A stretch of DNA of 64,000 nt from Sipunculus nudus (GCA_026874595.1 CM049317.1:15609382-15673381), one strand, 5' to 3'; positions 23,437 through 34,989 are shown, counted from the first letter of the stretch. Numbers and translations: made by a program. Notes: generated from the sequence alone by a model not told the origin.

Positions 23437-25964
23437 AGTGAGGGTGTGTGCGTGTGCGTGTGCGTGTGTGGGTATGTATGTATACTGTCCGTCTATTTGA
23501 CAGTACTGTATTGTGGGAGTAGTGTTAAATTTGCTCCCACTCTTCAAGGACGGATCTTTATTCTATATTAACATCCCCTATTAGTAGAGCACTAACCCCA
23601 GGGTGTATGCTATTCATCGTATATAAACAATACAGATTAAATATATTTTCCTCCCTCACTTTTTTTTTATCAGAACATGCATCAAACAATTTGATATGGG
23701 AGCAGATTAGTGTATCATTTGGCCACCAGAGGTCAGCAGCAATCATGTATCAAAGTGCACTCTACGCAAATTAACTGGAAACAACTATAAATCGTTTTCA
23801 ACATAGTCCTTGCTTGGTATTGTTTTTGTTTGATTTAGGAGTTGGAAGGAGGAGTATTATGATATACAGCACATGTGACCGCTCATTCCTATAAAGTTTT
23901 GAATTAAATCTGGAATCCCACGATCTAACAAAAGAGAGCGAAGGCCATCTGTACCGCAGTACAGTCCGTTAGATCTAATATCTATAAACCGTTTCACTTC
24001 CTGCTGTCCACCTGGTTTTGCTTAAAAATTAATATTTTTCAATAATTTCCTGGAAAACTACATATGGAAGTGACCAAATCATATGGCAATTAAGATTTTT
24101 ACAATAAATTCTTGGTTTATGTTTCACAACTTTTTTATATCTTCACAATGATCTGGCAGATAAGATGTATCCCTGCATGAGTATAGCCATCTTGTTATAG
24201 CTGGTTATATTTTTAGAGTGTTAAATGACATCATCCAATCAGCGGCTGTCTACTGAGGTTTCTTTAGCATGTGACCAATACCTTTGACCATCATAAGTGG
24301 GTCTCATATGTTGTAAAATGTAGACTGATTTCTCATACTAACGAATGAAGCTGTTTCTTAATAGATGTAAGGTAGGTGTTTATATATCTTGTTGAAAATT
24401 AGGTCCCTTAATCATTTACACTAAAATCGTTTCCTTTTAAATGTGACTAATAAACATTTTTATAGCAAAAATCAGATAGACATGAGGGGATGAAATGGAC
24501 TATAGCAGTACAACTGCATGGTGGACTCGGCACTTCTTATGTTGCATATAGGTATTATTGGTTCCATCGAAATACGGGGGCTCTTTAATTAATTGTACAC
24601 CGCGTTCAACTGATAATATTGGTTCCATGGAAATACGGGGATTGGCACGTATAACGGCACTGCGTAATTCGTTTTAATGACACTTTCCTTCCGACGTTTA
24701 ACTGACTCAGCTTGACACAGCGTATTCAAGCTGGTATATACTGGTATGTAACATTTACTGCCGTATAAATTACTGAATATATAGTAGTGGACTAGAGTAA
24801 ATATGATTATCTCAGAAGCGTGGTTTCGGTAACAGTTGGGAAGCACTTAAAAGCACTTCAAAAATGAAAGCGAGGAGCTTTATTTGGATTGCAGTACAAA
24901 TTGTACCAAATATCAACATCATTTGTTGTCTTCATGCTACATAAGAAATATGTACCCAAACGTATTTGACCAGTTCTATTCAACCATCCATGAGGTAGAC
25001 TTTCAACGTACCAAGTTGTACCGCTTGGGTAAAGCAGTACTATGTTTACCAAGCTTGACAGGGGTGATAGTGTTAGCCTTCTCAGTGCTGAGGTATTTGT
25101 GTAGCCTTTATTAGGATCGATGATGCGGCTTTAATCATAATGATCGAATCGGGAATAATTGGAGTTCCTTATGGAAAAAGGTATTCACGTAATTTAAAAA
25201 AATAATTTATAGAGGAAACATCAATACGACGAAATCCTCAATTCATACAACAAACTATGGTCAGTTTGACCGGTAAATTCACCAATTATAGTGAAGGGAA
25301 AGGACATCTGGCGACAAACATTGAAACTCCCCTGACCCCAGTCCTGTGGACAAGACCGGCGTCTATTTAAGGCTGGCGTTTATTTTTCATGGACATTGTT
25401 TTGCCCCGGCGACTTAACAAGGCAGGCAACTATTTAAGGCCCGGCGTCTGATCAATGAAATACGGTACTTGAAAATGAAGGACAGCTTTCTTTCAATTTT
25501 TTCTGTTCATCTGACGAGAATTCTATCACTTACAGTTATGCCTAACTTATGCATTAACTGCCTATCTAATATAATTTAATATGTACGTATATATGTATTT
25601 TAAGCTAGTAGAAGGAATTACCAATTAGATATTTAATATATGTACTGTATATTTCAACGTCCAATCGTTGAACGGATAAACTATACTAACTCATAGTTTT
25701 GTCTTCGAAATATATATTCATATATATTTCTCGTTGTGTACAGCAAATGTTGTCTGACAGAATGCCTCTTGTGAGCCTACTAAGTATTTTTTATAATATT
25801 GTATTTGATAGAAATAATTTCGACGTATACAGCCATTTTAAATGTATGGTAAGATTGATAAATAATATGGAAAAGGTCAAAATAACCCAACTCCTAATAT
25901 TAACATAATTAATTTTTACCATTTTCTTTAATGGATCTGATCAATGAAACCAAAATGGCACACG
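23115..25964. other. No gene recognised
   Basis: Contains a (TA)n/(TG)n microsatellite at 23,380-23,470 and a 22-bp direct repeat, TTGGTTCCATSGAAATACGG, at about 24,559 and 24,621. No exon was supported. Its right end is the 3' flank of the sphingomyelinase gene. Confidence 0.5.
25928..25933 (-). terminator. ATTAAA poly(A) signal after terminal exon C3
   Basis: Minus-strand ATTAAA, the commonest variant signal, 31 nt past the stop of C3. Confidence 0.5.
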
Positions 25965-26741
25965 CTATGGAAAGGTGAATCTTCCTAAGGCGGGAAAATG
26001 ATCCGACAGGTGGCGCACATATCGGACTTCATCACAGTCAGGATCATCTGGATAGACGTACCCATCAATGGGGATACATCGCTCACACCAGCAGATTGGG
26101 AAGTATTCATCCGCGGTAGGATATAGTGCCTCGATGGTGGCCGTCTCTAGCGGTAAGTGGGCGGCACTCTGTACAGAGTAGTCTATCCATTTTTCCCGCC
26201 TTCCGGGCCTGGTTGTGTTTAAAATATCATTGATATCTGGATAGCTAGTTGCGTTCAGACTACCGATAGGTGTCGGGATTGTAGCTTGGAGAGTGCTCAT
26301 AACTTGCTGCAGGTCCTCGTTCTGATTGTAGTAATCAACATTGAGGTCTCCACAGTAAATAACGCCCTCAGCAGAGCTAATGTTTTTCCGTTGAACAAAG
26401 TCCGCCCATTCTTTCGTCTGATTCAGGCGCACCTCGAAGAAGCCACCGGCCTGGTAATGCGTCGTCATCACGTGATACACACGTGACTGGCCGCTTACAG
26501 TCTTGAGGATTTTGGCGTAAGAGACACCTTTGCTGGCGAAGGTATCAAAGCTCTCATCATCGGTGCTGTCAAACACGAACTGCTCTTCTTCTATTATCGG
26601 CCATCTTGAGACGATGAAAATCCCGCCATTTTCTGGGATGTCCTCGGAATCGACCGTTCTGGTTGAATGACGGAAGCCATGGTACGCAAAGAGCATGCGC
26701 AGTGAGGCGGTATCCGGCCAGCAACCTCCCATGAAGCCCTC
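25965..26741 (-). CDS. Sphingomyelinase C-like, alternative terminal exon C3
   Basis: The third and most distal of three equivalent last exons. It is 777 nt, 258 codons and a stop. It follows acceptor TTGCTGCAG and begins GAGGGCTTCATG, phase 0, matching the donor at 32,150. The first residue is the metal-binding Glu of the family. Other conserved sites are the TTH histidine, GDLNV (metal and substrate residues) and the terminal SDHFP with catalytic Asp-His. Its first 143 nt are identical to exon C1, and 71 nt in the middle (26,476-26,546) are identical to C2, while the 3' third is clearly diverged from both. It differs from the others by CGDLN for SGDLN, which adds a cysteine. The encoded enzyme would cleave sphingomyelin to ceramide and phosphocholine. 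Confidence 0.85.
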   Translation of the reverse strand, partial: EGFMGGCWPDTASLRMLFAYHGFRHSTRTVDSEDIPENGGIFIVSRWPIIEEEQFVFDSTDDESFDTFASKGVSYAKILKTVSGQSRVYHVMTTHYQAGGFFEVRLNQTKEWADFVQRKNISSAEGVIYCGDLNVDYYNQNEDLQQVMSTLQATIPTPIGSLNATSYPDINDILNTTRPGRREKWIDYSVQSAAHLPLETATIEALYPTADEYFPICWCERCIPIDGYVYPDDPDCDEVRYVRHLSDHFPALGRFTFP

Positions 26742-26777
26742 CTGCAGCAATAACGAAAAGATTATTGATTGGTTTAT

Positions 26778-26812
<35 letters not shown>

Positions 26813-26956
26813 TAGGCATGGACAGTGATCAAAACTTGGCTTTCAATGTGTTTGACTGTCGGTCGTCCTTAAGTCTTTACAACACCCTACAGTGGACGGC
26901 ACAAAGACAGCTACAAACTCACATTTAGGTATTTTGACTATTTTACTTATAAAAAA

Positions 26957-27222
26957 CCAGAAATCTTCATTCTAAGGAATGCATGCCTCCGCCATGTGTT
27001 TGCATTCACTTATTCGGTCCATATTCCGAGGTTCATCCGTGCATAAGTGACTGTACATTTTTAAATATGCCTTGATATCGTTCCTGAATCCGGATCATGT
27101 GCCGGATCCAAATCGAAATCTATAATTAGTTCTTCCTGGGTCCTTTCCCGAAATGCCCCGACAATTTCATGAGATTTCGTTTATGATTGCGTGAACAAAA
27201 ACGCACAAAAACACACAAACTG
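26957..27222 (-). repeat. Dispersed repeat copy in the intron
   Basis: About 75-80% similar by eye to 30,174-30,416, sharing CCATGTGTTTGCATTCACTT, a CTGAATCCGG block and an AAC-rich end. It sits at a different distance from its neighbouring exon than the other copy, so it looks like an independent insertion rather than part of the exon duplication. Confidence 0.55.
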
Positions 27223-28500
27223 ATGGGAATAAACGCAGTGGTCTGAATAAATGGTCTGAAATGCTGGATGTGTTATTTCCATGAAATAGAAGATAGGACA
27301 ATAGCCATAAGAACTGAATAATACAAACTGTTATTTTTTGCAGAGCTTTACCAGTTTGTACTTTGCCAACATTCACTGCATACTGTCTTAAAACAATTAA
27401 AAAATCTTATTCCTATAATTCTATTATCAATTCAAACGTTATATAAACCCTGGTTACTTAGTTATATTTAGGCCACACAAAGATAACATATTGTTCTGCG
27501 GTCTCTGGAGATAAAAACAGAATTGTGGGAACGAGATAATTTTTACTTATAATTTTTTTAATTTAACGCCTGCGACAGTACCTGAAATTTTCGAAGATTG
27601 CCTGGAAAAATAAAAAATAATGCTTAGATTCTTGAAATTATTCATATAATTAAAAAAAAGTGCATTCTCCATACCTTTAAGGATTCTCAAAATTGGAACA
27701 AGAGCACAAATTAGCAACTTTACAGGGGACCTTGTCCTCCTTTGAAAAAAAAAAAAAAAATGAGCCGCGAACCCGTGGATAAACTTTGGCGTGTGGCCTT
27801 ACAAATAACATTTAAAGCTTGACAGCTGAGCACTAGTTTCTCAAGGTCCTGTGGTATTACGGTAGGAACCACGCTAGTTTAACCTTTAACGACCAAGCTT
27901 TTAGAAATTTTATTTGAAAGATCAAACAGAGCCTCAAGAAACTAGCATTGATAAATGGCATGAGCGTCACCGTAGTTTAAGTAGGGACACGTGGGAATTT
28001 TGCAGATTTTTTGAGTGAGCCCGAAATAAGCTTTGTTTAATGCAGTGTCACCTGCATGGGTATTCTCTTTGGTGTAGTAGTTACCGGTAACTTGGTAAAA
28101 GCCCTAAAGACAGGGGCCTGTGTTTTCATCCATTCTTGCTATTTTTTAGTAATACTACAAGGAGGATACGGGACTTCGCATGTTTTTTTGTTGGTGTGTG
28201 TGATTTTTTTCTTGTTGATGGGTACATAAAATTGGTTATTTTAAATTCCTTATTAAAATATTGAATCTTATGAATTTGAATGACTTGGCCTGGCGGAGGT
28301 ACGTGTGCTATACGGAGAACTCCTCTGACTCATCAATATTATTGTACTTGTGAACAGATGATATTTCTTTGTACACAGTAATACGACAGATGATTAAAGG
28401 TTACGATGTCAAATGTGATTGCATAAAATATGTCCTTAAGGGAAAAAGGCAACCGAAGAACGTGCAAGATCTGAGAAGAGAAAGTCAATGAAGGGAAAAT
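27223..28500. other. Intron between alternative last exons C2 and C3
   Basis: No second copy of the shared middle exon is visible here. A block at about 27,895-27,975 (GATCAAACAGAGCC...AAGAAAC...ATAAATGGCATG) resembles 29,925-30,000 and lies the same distance (about 630 bp) 3' of its stop codon, so the exon duplication included 3' flank. A short TGGCGGAGGTACGTG piece at 28,290 resembles the end of the dispersed repeat above. Confidence 0.5.
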
Positions 28501-28501
28501 G

Positions 28502-28507
28502 TTTATT
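28502..28507 (-). terminator. AATAAA poly(A) signal after terminal exon C2
   Basis: Minus-strand AATAAA 14 nt past the TAA stop of C2. Confidence 0.65.
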
Positions 28508-28521
28508 TTCTTTCAATCAAA

Positions 28522-29298
28522 TTATGGATATGAAAATGTTCCCATGGCGGGAAAATGATCCGACAGGTGGCGCACGTATCTAACAAGCTCACATTCAGGA
28601 TCATCCGGATACACGTAGTCATCTAGTGGAATACACTGTTCACACCAACATATGGGGAAGTATTCATCCGCGGTAGGATATAGTGCCTCGATGGTGGCGC
28701 TACTCGGCGTGAGATGTACGCTACTCTGGACTGAGTAATCTAACCATTTTTCCCGCCCTCCGGGTCGGGTTGTGTTAAGAATGTCATTGATTTTTGGGTA
28801 GTCAGTTCCATTCAAGGTTCCAATCGGAGTTGGCAGTTCGGCTTTCAGGGTGCTTAGTACCTGTTGCAGGTCATTATTTTCATTATAGTAGTCAACATTG
28901 AGGTCTCCACTGTAAATAACCCCCTCTGCAGAGCTGATGTTTTTCCGTTGAACGAAGGACGCCCATTCCTTTGTCTGGTTCAGTCGCACCTCGAAGGGGC
29001 CACCGGCCTGATAATGGGTCGTCATCACGTGGTACACACGTGACTGGCCGCTTACAGTCTTGAGGATTTTGGCGTAAGAGACACCTTTGCTGGCGAAGGT
29101 ATCGAAGCTGTCATCATTAGTGCTGTCAAAGACGAACTGATCTTCCTCTATTATCGGCCACCTTGAAACGATGAAAACCCCACCATTTTCTGGGATGTCC
29201 TCGGAATCGACAGTCCTGGTTGAATGACGGAAACCATGATACGCAAAGATCATGCGCAGTGAGGCGGTGTCCGGCCAGCAACCGCCCATGAAGCCCTC
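28522..29298 (-). CDS. Sphingomyelinase C-like, alternative terminal exon C2
   Basis: The middle of the three last exons, again 777 nt. Acceptor CTGTTAAAACAG precedes GAGGGCTTCATG, and the tract before it is pyrimidine-rich. The frame runs without interruption to TAA. All family residues available in this half are intact: initial Glu, TTH, SGDLNV, SDHFP. Several NxS/T sites (NQT, NIS, NGT, NTT) fit a secreted glycoprotein. It is closer to C1 than to C3 in its 3' part but shares a perfect 71-nt block with C3 (29,033-29,103). It could be joined to the shared exon by skipping C1. Being an independent gene would need its own 5' exons, and none is visible between 29,299 and 30,564. Confidence 0.87.
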   Translation of the reverse strand, partial: EGFMGGCWPDTASLRMIFAYHGFRHSTRTVDSEDIPENGGVFIVSRWPIIEEDQFVFDSTNDDSFDTFASKGVSYAKILKTVSGQSRVYHVMTTHYQAGGPFEVRLNQTKEWASFVQRKNISSAEGVIYSGDLNVDYYNENNDLQQVLSTLKAELPTPIGTLNGTDYPKINDILNTTRPGGREKWLDYSVQSSVHLTPSSATIEALYPTADEYFPICWCEQCIPLDDYVYPDDPECELVRYVRHLSDHFPAMGTFSYP

Positions 29299-30173
29299 CT
29301 GTTTTAACAGAGATGGAAAGAATAAAAAGTATTATGAGTCTATGGTACCACTCTCCTACTTAGCAAATATTATTACATCTACAATTATTACTTCTACTAC
29401 TCCCACGTACTACTACTACTGCTACTGATTATACATTACGTAAACAGCGCAGCAGCCGTCCCTTCAGTGTTATTTTTCATGGATGTATGGTTTGAATTTA
29501 AATATAAGGAGAATGAAACCCTCTTTAATTTTTCTTATAAGCTGAGCAGCATAAACAATGTTACTGTAATATGCCGTGTCGTTGTTTGCCACCAGTAGGC
29601 TGTTAAAGTTCCAATTGCCAAAATGATATGGTCCTTTTTTTCTAAAGATTTCTTTTATACTCTCTTCGTGTTATATACCAAGCAGGGGATTGTAAATTAT
29701 GTTTAAATAATTTATTAAGGAATATTTACAGATGCACTATTCATCTAATAATGTTTAACCTTTTCCTAATTTGAGAATGTTCTCTATTTAGTGTTTGGAT
29801 GTCAATATATTTATATACTGGTATACTCTTTGCAAATATCGGTTTAATCACTTGAAAGGCTATAGGGTTTCATTTTGTAAGGTGGTGCAAAGGCTACGGA
29901 GAAATTATTTCACGTTTTGGACCAGAGGTATTGTCAAAATATTGTGAAAGGTCAAACAGAACCAGAAGAAACCTAAATGTATAAATGTCATGTACGTCAT
30001 CATTGTCGCTGCCAGGAGATACAGGAATCCAGCAGGTGTTAATGATGGCTCTGAAATTACCTCACAGGTGCTCAATGATAAGTCACCCTGTAGTGTATGT
30101 GTTACGGTGGATAGTAACCTGTGACCTGATCGATAACTAATTATAATGAGGTGGGTATGAGCTCAGATGCAAA
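29299..30173. other. Intron between alternative last exons C1 and C2
   Basis: No copy of the shared exon and no promoter-like feature was seen. It holds the 29,925-30,000 block homologous to 27,895-27,975. Confidence 0.5.
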
Positions 30174-30416
30174 CTAGAAATCTGCACTCTAATGAATGCA
30201 AGACTCCTCCATGTGTTTGCATTCACTTATTCGGACCATATTCCCAGGTTCATTTGTGCATATGTGACTTTACATTTGTGAATATTCCTTGATGACGCTC
30301 CTGAATCCGGGTCATGGGCCTATTCCTTAAATGCCCTGACAATTTTACGAGACTCCGCTCATGATCGCATGAGTAATGTTGTGAATAAACAAACGCACAA
30401 ACAAACATACGAGCGG
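30174..30416 (-). repeat. Dispersed repeat copy in the intron
   Basis: Second copy of the repeat at 26,957-27,222, ending in an AAAC-rich stretch. Confidence 0.55.
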
Positions 30417-30547
30417 GGATGGACACATATCCTCCCAGCCGAGGCAATAAATGAGGTCGAATATTGTTTGAAGACAAACATTTTTAATATGAAGGAGAAC
30501 CGAAAAAAAATCAAGAACAACAAATCATCTGCAGCGTGGGATAACCT

Positions 30548-30553
30548 TTATTT
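30548..30553 (-). terminator. AATAAA poly(A) signal after terminal exon C1
   Basis: Minus-strand AATAAA 11 nt past the TGA stop of C1. Confidence 0.65.
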
Positions 30554-30564
30554 TAACTTGGAAA

Positions 30565-31341
30565 TCATGGAAATGTAAATGATCCCATGGCCGGAAAATG
30601 ATCCGACAGGTGGCGCACGTATCTGACGAGCTCGCACTCAGGATCATCCGGATACATGTAGTCATCCAGCGGAATACACTGTTCACACCAACAAATTGGG
30701 AAATATTCATCTGCGGTAGGATAAAGTGCCTCTATGGTGGCGGTGCTCGGTGTCAAATGAACGCGGCTCTGGAAGGAATAGTCTAGCCAGCTCTCGCGGC
30801 CTCCGGTTCTGGTGGTGTTTAAGATATCATTGATTTTCGGGTAGCTCGTTCCGTTAAGAGTTCCGATTGGCGTAGGTAGCTCAGCTTGTAGTGTGTTCAG
30901 AACTTCTTGCAAATCTCCACTCCCAGAGTAGTAATTCACATTTAGATCCCCGCTATAAATAACGCCCTCTGTCTGGCTGATATTCTTCTGTTGTACGAAA
31001 CCAGCCCATTCTCGTGTCTGATTCAAACGAAATTCGAAAGGGCCACCTGATTGGTAGTGCGTCGTCATCACGTGATACACACGTGACTGGCCGCTTACTG
31101 TCTTGAGAATTTTGGCGTAAGATACACCCTTCCCTGCAAAGGAATCCCAGGAGTCGTCATTGGCGGTGTCGAATACGAACTGATCTTCCTCTATTAATGG
31201 CCATCTTGAGACGATGAAAATCCCGCCATTTTCTGGGATGTCCTCGGAATCGACCGTTCTGGTTGAATGACGGAAGCCATGGTACGCAAAGAGCATGCGC
31301 AGTGAGGCGGTATCCGGCCAGCAACCTCCCATGAAGCCCTC
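30565..31341 (-). CDS. Sphingomyelinase C-like, alternative terminal exon C1
   Basis: The proximal last exon, 777 nt, 258 codons and a TGA stop. Acceptor TTTTACCTACCCAG precedes GAGGGCTTCATG. Joined to the shared exon (donor at 32,150, phase 0) it completes the family's IGIQ-E junction, so the intron sits immediately before the metal-binding Glu. It keeps TTH, SGDLNV and SDHFP. A cysteine pair, CWCEQC near the C-terminus, is shared by all three copies. Residues differ most in the stretch after the SRWP motif and around the SGSGD segment, which may tune substrate or membrane contact (inference). Full assembled protein: 55+1+100+258 = 414 residues. Confidence 0.9.
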   Translation of the reverse strand, partial: EGFMGGCWPDTASLRMLFAYHGFRHSTRTVDSEDIPENGGIFIVSRWPLIEEDQFVFDTANDDSWDSFAGKGVSYAKILKTVSGQSRVYHVMTTHYQSGGPFEFRLNQTREWAGFVQQKNISQTEGVIYSGDLNVNYYSGSGDLQEVLNTLQAELPTPIGTLNGTSYPKINDILNTTRTGGRESWLDYSFQSRVHLTPSTATIEALYPTADEYFPICWCEQCIPLDDYMYPDDPECELVRYVRHLSDHFPAMGSFTFP

Positions 31342-31684
31342 CTGGGTAGGTAAAAGACAGATGGAACATTACGTCGGTTTCCGGTCATTTGCTTCATTTA
31401 CTTTCAGACAATCTAATTTCTGTTGTCGTTTCAAATGATGTGGTTTCTGAAGTGAGTTGTGAGCATGTGAGTTCTGTGTTTCCTGGTTGTGCTGACAACC
31501 GAAATTTGTATTAGCTGTAATAACTGAATCCTATACATATATGAACTAATATTCATAAAATCACCCACACAAGTAACCCCTTGGATACATTCCTGAGGAC
31601 GTTTCCCCTTTTCCTGACAAAGATATAAAATGAAACTCGGATTGTATAATTGGAATTCGCCATTTGTGTCTGCGTAATGTTTCA

Positions 31685-31753
31685 AAGAAAATACAGTAAT
31701 ATAGCTGTCGTCGTCGTCATCATCATCATCAGCATGAGCATCATTATCATCCA

Positions 31754-31796
<43 letters not shown>

Positions 31797-31935
31797 CTCC
31801 TAATGCTATTACACTACTACTACTACTACTACTACACTACAACTACTGCCACCATTACTACTACTACTGATTATAATGATAAAGATTATGATGATCGTTA
31901 TCATTATTATGTCTTATCATCATCATCATCAGTAT
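31685..31935. repeat. Trinucleotide microsatellites (TCA)n and (CTA)n
   Basis: Runs of TCG/TCA, then long CTA/ACT arrays (31,757-31,795 and 31,815-31,865), then ATC repeats. They lie in the intron between the shared exon and C1. Frames through them are low-complexity artefacts. Confidence 0.9.
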
Positions 31936-32149
31936 AGATGCATGTCGTATTCATCGTAATGATACCCTAGATCAGCTTATTATTTTAAACATTACGTAAA
32001 CATTACATTAAGTATATATAAATAAGAAAACAGAGTGAAACATGTCGGTTAAACAAAATAAAGTAAATTCTTATTGAGGTAACAACTTCTACGCACTCTT
32101 TATAATAAAATAGATTTTATGTAAGACTGTCACATATTACGTTGCATAC

Positions 32150-32451
32150 CTGGATACCTATGACGTCAACCTGTGGCCAGTTGGTCAGTAGAACCCTTGG
32201 GATACGACACGTGCGTTCTCTCTGACCGTCCTGGGTGATAGCGAAGTCCCGTTCGAAGATGTTATAGGACATGACCTGCAGTTGATTGGCTGGCGTGGGG
32301 TAAGCGGGGGTCAAGGCCGCCTTGGCGACACAGCGGATTTTGGTTCCGGTTTGACACCATTCTGCGTCACCTCGTGGATGGCTGGACTCATACTCGAAAT
32401 CGAAAAGGGCACAGTCCGCCGCCGTCCGGTTACATAGATCCGGGGCCTCAC
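32150..32451 (-). CDS. Sphingomyelinase C-like, shared middle exon B
   Basis: 302 nt: two bases completing a split Gly codon, then exactly 100 codons, then donor CAG|GTATGC in phase 0. The acceptor is TGTACTGGACAG. It encodes a cysteine-containing linker (CNRT, DCALF, WCQTG, IRC) and then the start of the endonuclease/exonuclease/phosphatase fold with VMSYNIF, whose Asn is the first metal/catalytic residue of the family, followed by PRVLL and DVIGIQ. It lies between the signal-peptide exon and three candidate terminal exons, all phase-compatible. It was found once only in the window, so all three last exons must share it or be dead. Confidence 0.88.
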
Positions 32452-33905
32452 CTGTCCAGTACAGTCAAATCCAGAATTAGGAAATAATTTCAGAGACTAA
32501 AAACCTTCACTCTACTGCCATGTGGGGAAAGATGGGTAACTACAGTTTATTATCTCCGCAAAGGGCGTGGGAAATGTTTCTGCTGAAATGTGATGAATTT
32601 TTTTAGGATAGCTCTGCAATGATAGAAGGATCAATTGATTAAATTTTAAATAATTAAATTTTAACTGTGAATTAAAGAATCCCAGTCGAGATTATTCAGA
32701 ATGAAGACCGAGAGATTCCTGAGAGCTAACTTTTGTTACAACAACTTTTTGGCACAAACATGCATTCATGTATAAATACATACAGAGATACATACATACA
32801 GATATAGATGGACAGACCAGTTTGCAAAACCCTCGCCTCCCGAAGGTAAAAAGGTAGCACTTGGACGGCAGGTACCCCCACCTAAACCAAACGTGATTGG
32901 CTGTTATATGGAATGATATTGGTCCCTTAAGCTGATGTTATGTTTATTTTGCTTGATGTATTAACGAACATAGCAAAACTATAGATCTCAGGTAGATGCC
33001 AACACGACAAATGTACAAACACATCAAAAGATGACCTCCCGTGTCCATCTGACAGGACCAGCTCTAAACAATCTTTGCGTTCTTCCCCGTTTCTTGTGTG
33101 CGTGTTTGTTTGTCCACAACATAACTCGTGTGTTTTCCTGTCTTCTTTTCCCGAAAAACCACAATGCTACTTAAAGTTGTTAAGCGTGGGTCTTGTTCCA
33201 GGGGGGGGGGTTGACTTGACTTATCCCAATCCCTCCTTTGAATGTGGGACAAAGTACCTTGATTCCCTTGTTTTAGTAGAATAGACGCACACTTTAGAAC
33301 TTAGAAAATACGCAGTGAGATAGTCATGGATGAAAGAATATTCACACTTTAGCTGATCAATCCTAGCTTGGACACGGTCTCATGTTGGCCGATATGAGGC
33401 TGTATCCAACATCAAAGAGGCCATGGGTAACTAGAAAACCTACTGCCATAGATTTATTGAATATTTCTGAATGTTGTATGAGCGCTGACCAGCATGGCGC
33501 TATATCTGTTTACGGTCCTTCTAAACATCCAATACATATCCAATACAGGGAAGGACGTTTGACCGATTCACCACGTTGCATTGCACGTGAGTTAGAAGAT
33601 AAATTATGTTTCAGCATATATCGGGTGATTAAGAAAAATACGTCCCTAACATTAGGGGTAAATTATTTCATGAATAATGTATGCAAGTTGTTAGTGTGTA
33701 TAAAGGTGTATATAATTTAAATTTGTTTGTAAAATTTCATTGGTCCATGATTCAACTTCCTGATTTATATCCCCAGCGGTCGGTATCAAGTGTCATCGGT
33801 GTACAAAACATTTGGTATAGGTGTGATGGCCTTTTGCTCTGGGGTGACTAGGTACATCCTTTTAATGCCAAGAGAAAAATAATATTATTTTCAGTTGAGT
33901 TTGGT
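32452..33905. other. Intron sequence, no other feature
   Basis: Part of the long intron between exons A and B. A 112-codon plus-strand frame at 33,382-33,720 shows no domain and is treated as chance. Confidence 0.5.
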
Positions 33906-33913
33906 ACCTTGCT

Positions 33914-34219
33914 GTGTACAGAATGATTTTTATCTCTCCTGATAAGAAGTTGATCAAGTGTTGCTTCGAGAAAAAGGGATGGAGAGGGGGACGCATCACA
34001 AGAGAAGTTTCAGGGAATCTACGTTCTGTGAATAGGGTTATCAAACTTTTTCAAGCTGGGATGGCAGGCCAAGGACTGCAAGAGCTGAGGCGAACAAGAA
34101 TAACAATGAAGAGATTATTCTTTCTCAAGAGGACAATCCGGGTACACATAAGTCCCAGAGGAAAACTGCCAGTAACTTGCATGGGGATAAGTCAAACATC
34201 AGTACACAGATTGATATAA
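33914..34219 (+). pseudogene. Remnant of a Tc1/mariner-like transposase N-terminus
   Basis: A degenerate helix-turn-helix region. KKGWRGGRITREVSG followed by SVNRVIK matches the first helix-turn-helix of this transposase type (KxGWxxxRIAKEFPGK...SINRLLKK). A second block reads QEDNPGTHKSQRKTASNL in one frame and GISQTSVHRLI in another, so a frameshift separates the two halves of the second helix-turn-helix. No catalytic DDE/D part follows. It is intronic, on the strand opposite the gene, and dead. Confidence 0.55.
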
Positions 34220-34985
34220 GACTCTCTTTATGACAAACTATACATGATAAACTTAATGACAAACTATTATCGATAAGGCCAATGACCTGTTAAACCCCGG
34301 ATGACACCGACCGCCATGTGCAACATGCAGTACCCAGAATGTAGCGAATTTCACTAATTTATTCTTATCATATATCTGGAAGTTAAAGTTATGGTCCAAT
34401 GAAATTGTAGAAACATATTTAAATTATAAACACCTTATACACACCAACTACCAACAACTTATAATTTATAAAATTATTAACTCGGGTCTTTTTCTAAATT
34501 ACCTGATGTACCTTGGTCGGCATTTTGTTTTTGAGGGTTTTACATTCGCGATATTTGCGAAAGGTAGGTTATCGCGAAAATAAAACCATCGTGAATAAAA
34601 CTTCCCAACTACATGGGTGAACATTCGTTTATACTGTAGTCTTGTAATTTATACTGTATGCTCGTAATTGCTTATATAACGAAATATGTAACTCTCCATG
34701 TACCATAGCTTCTAGCCATGACAACATGACACTCAGGCCTTCGGAAAAAAACTGATAGGGCCTGGAGTCATGATGGCAGTCACAACAGAACGCCCATTCT
34801 AAGGGTCGGATCAAAATATTTGCTGTCTGGTATTATTTGGCATCACAGGCTTATATAGTCGTATTATATGTGCTAAATATCGAAGAAAAAATGTTGTTAC
34901 ACAAAAACAATTACAATTATTACCTCCTTTCATCACTGTGGCACCGATTCACGTGAAGCGGTACTTCTCATTCAAAACTAAATGT
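34220..34985. other. Intron sequence, no other feature
   Basis: AT-rich; a TTCGCGATATTTGCGAAAG-type inverted patch occurs at about 34,545. No exon was seen. Confidence 0.4.
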
Positions 34986-34989
34986 CTCA

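Noticed and set aside
26286-26486. Plus-strand frames across the sphingomyelinase exons
   Set aside because: They are antisense shadows of the conserved minus-strand exons.
25965-32451. Three separate sphingomyelinase genes
   Set aside because: Only one copy of exons A and B is visible, and the spaces between the terminal exons hold no other 5' exon or promoter-like sequence.
33382-33720. 112-codon plus-strand gene
   Set aside because: No recognisable domain, intronic position and ordinary chance length for this base composition.
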